From: Gammaproteobacteria bacterium
Lineage (GTDB): Bacteria; Pseudomonadota; Gammaproteobacteria; Pseudomonadales; Pseudohongiellaceae
Length of the DNA: 42,506 bases
NCBI GenBank assembly: GCA_030427065.1
Contig: JAUHWU010000014.1
Span: 1-42,506 of the forward strand
Direction of reading: 5' to 3'
In this document: positions 42,491 through 42,506 of the stretch, piece after piece
How positions within the stretch are numbered: position 1 is the first letter of the stretch
Layout: each line of letters starts with the position of its first letter
Program-made: the position numbers and the translations under genes
Notes under the pieces: generated by a model
Databases searched by the model: none
Seen by the model: the letters and a program-made list of their open reading frames with translations, nothing else
Told to the model about the DNA's origin: nothing

Positions 42491-42506
42491 ACATCGGCTT
42501 ACCCTG

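Overview
The window looks like the chromosome of a free-living, aerobic gammaproteobacterium. The clearest lineage marker is a YebC/TACO1-family gene of the YeeN subtype. Exported quinoproteins, multiheme cytochromes and remnants of a TonB-dependent receptor fit an oligotrophic, possibly marine, heterotroph. Species cannot be named from the sequence. No tRNA, rRNA, CRISPR array, phage or transposase was seen. Most products carry signal peptides (Sec, Tat or lipoprotein), so this is largely an envelope and secretome region.

Layout: 1-3472 holds an exported M20 peptidase (cut by the window edge) and a PQQ-dependent alcohol dehydrogenase with a C-terminal heme domain. 3532-8752 (minus strand) is module A: an exported ankyrin protein, a DUF1592-type diheme protein and a Tat-exported DUF1552 protein. 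A collapsed TonB-receptor pseudogene (9363-9947) lies divergent to it. Next come an HxlR regulator divergent from a Tat-exported two-domain VOC protein, and a GH68/clan GH-J-like glycosidase with a doubtful N-terminus. 13059-27044 is dense in exported hydrolases (SGNH, alpha/beta, ceramidase-like, beta-lactamase-like), with a MauG/CCP-like diheme protein, an OmpA-like protein, a cupin and an MFS transporter; a ROK sugar kinase follows at 27150-28058.

28511-35431 is module B, a five-gene plus-strand operon: DUF1592, DUF1552, ankyrin, Tat-VOC and a DUF1554/endostatin-like protein, ending in a strong terminator. Module B is a diverged, reordered paralogue of module A in the opposite orientation. 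35531-39588 (minus strand) is a nearly mirror-symmetric six-gene operon: two pairs of DUF6152 with its partner protein flank a two-subunit hydroquinone 1,2-dioxygenase-like enzyme. A third DUF6152/partner pair ends the window (41395-42490), after yeeN and an RRM protein.

Four copies of a near-perfect palindrome (core GGGGACGGAGGGATT) are dispersed through the window. The best candidates for an undescribed system are the duplicated exported ankyrin/DUF1592/DUF1552 module, and the DUF6152/partner pairs, whose predicted mature N-terminus is His-His-Ser in all three copies.
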